Shown here one piece after another: positions 12,896-13,151 of a stretch of DNA of 13,151 nucleotides (position 1 is the stretch's first letter; every line of letters begins with the position of its first letter). The notes beneath the pieces were generated by a model that saw only the letters and a list, made by a program, of their open reading frames with translations, ran no database searches and was not told where the DNA came from. The stretch lies in assembly GCA_003222855.1 (NCBI GenBank), contig QHXH01000101.1, positions 1 to 13,151 of the forward strand, written 5' to 3'. The stretch comes from Acidobacteriota bacterium (lineage in GTDB: Bacteria; Acidobacteriota; Blastocatellia; Pyrinomonadales; Pyrinomonadaceae). A program made the position numbers and the translations under genes.

Positions 12896-13151
12896 TTCAT
12901 TTCTCCCTTGCTAGTTTTGAAATTGCTAACTTCCGAGAGATATACGCGGCTCGCCGCGCAATCGGATTTATTCGACGAGGAAGAATTGTGATTGAAAAGA
13001 CGCGATCCGGAGCTTTGCACCAAAAAGTAAAGTTAACGAGAGAGACGATACAGAACCGGGAGCGATAGCGACCGGATGCGGCCAATCAAGTTCATAAAGT
13101 CGGTGAGTAGAGGCCTCTCACTTTGATTTGATTAGAAGCGCGACGATCACA
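12896..13151. other. Intergenic region upstream of FAS1, no gene seen
   Basis: This 256-bp end segment should contain the FAS1 promoter on the minus strand, but I could not identify convincing -35 and -10 boxes. It holds a perfect 6-bp hairpin CGCGGC/GCCGCG (12945-12958) in the presumed FAS1 leader, and a lone repeat arm at 13055-13076. A 10-bp perfect palindrome AGAGGCCTCT is at 13109-13118. No open frame with recognisable protein character is present. Confidence 0.5.
13055..13076. repeat. Solitary arm of the GTCAGTACC...GGTAGCGACCGG repeat family
   Basis: ACCGGGAGCGATAGCGACCG (from 13055) matches the inner part of the arms at 2054-2080 and 3207-3235, lacking the terminal GTCAGT (here ATACAG). 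I find no matching second arm before the window end, so it is a half-element or one cut by the edge. Confidence 0.7.

Noticed and set aside
1..13151. Search for a defence island, prophage, toxin-antitoxin pair, tRNA or integrase
   Set aside because: All confident genes belong to central metabolism or the cell envelope; no such signatures were seen on either strand.

Overview
The window looks like chromosomal DNA from a GC-rich Gram-negative bacterium, most likely Acidobacteriota (a Blastocatellia/Pyrinomonadales-type lineage is my guess). Two things point there: the secreted von Willebrand protein at 6671-7759 resembles the 'VWFA-related acidobacterial domain' family, and short intergenic inverted repeats are very dense. 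This assignment is inference; no rRNA or other marker gene is present.

Left part (1-5111, + strand): a 2-oxoacid dehydrogenase operon. In order it holds the E3 dihydrolipoyl dehydrogenase (5' cut by the window edge and carrying an internal deletion with frameshift), E1 alpha, E1 beta, a 90-residue DUF4242 protein, and E2 acyltransferase with one lipoyl domain. Together these would oxidatively decarboxylate a 2-oxoacid (pyruvate or a branched-chain acid; the sequence does not decide) to an acyl-CoA and NADH. Three of the four gaps between these genes carry palindromic repeats.

Middle part (5112-11607, + strand): cell-envelope genes. A 33-bp perfect inverted repeat follows E2. After it come a sigma70-like promoter, a structured leader that may encode a 51-residue Cys-rich peptide, an exported OmpA-C-domain protein, a secreted VWA protein, a patatin-like phospholipase and a bifunctional class A penicillin-binding protein of the PBP1b type.

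Right part (11608-13151, - strand): two small exported proteins, a group 1 truncated hemoglobin and a fasciclin (FAS1) protein, convergent with the penicillin-binding protein gene across an inverted repeat.

The most notable non-coding content is a set of repeats: a GTCAGTACC...GGTAGCGACCGG inverted-repeat family, a separate perfect 33-bp inverted repeat, and a family of very short palindromes with an AACT/AGTT core. Nearly all lie shortly after stop codons. I see no transposase, CRISPR array, tRNA or rRNA gene, and no convincing new defence or mobile system. The best candidates for something undescribed are the repeat families, the Cys-rich ORF/structured leader before the OmpA-like gene, and the DUF4242 gene inside the dehydrogenase operon.
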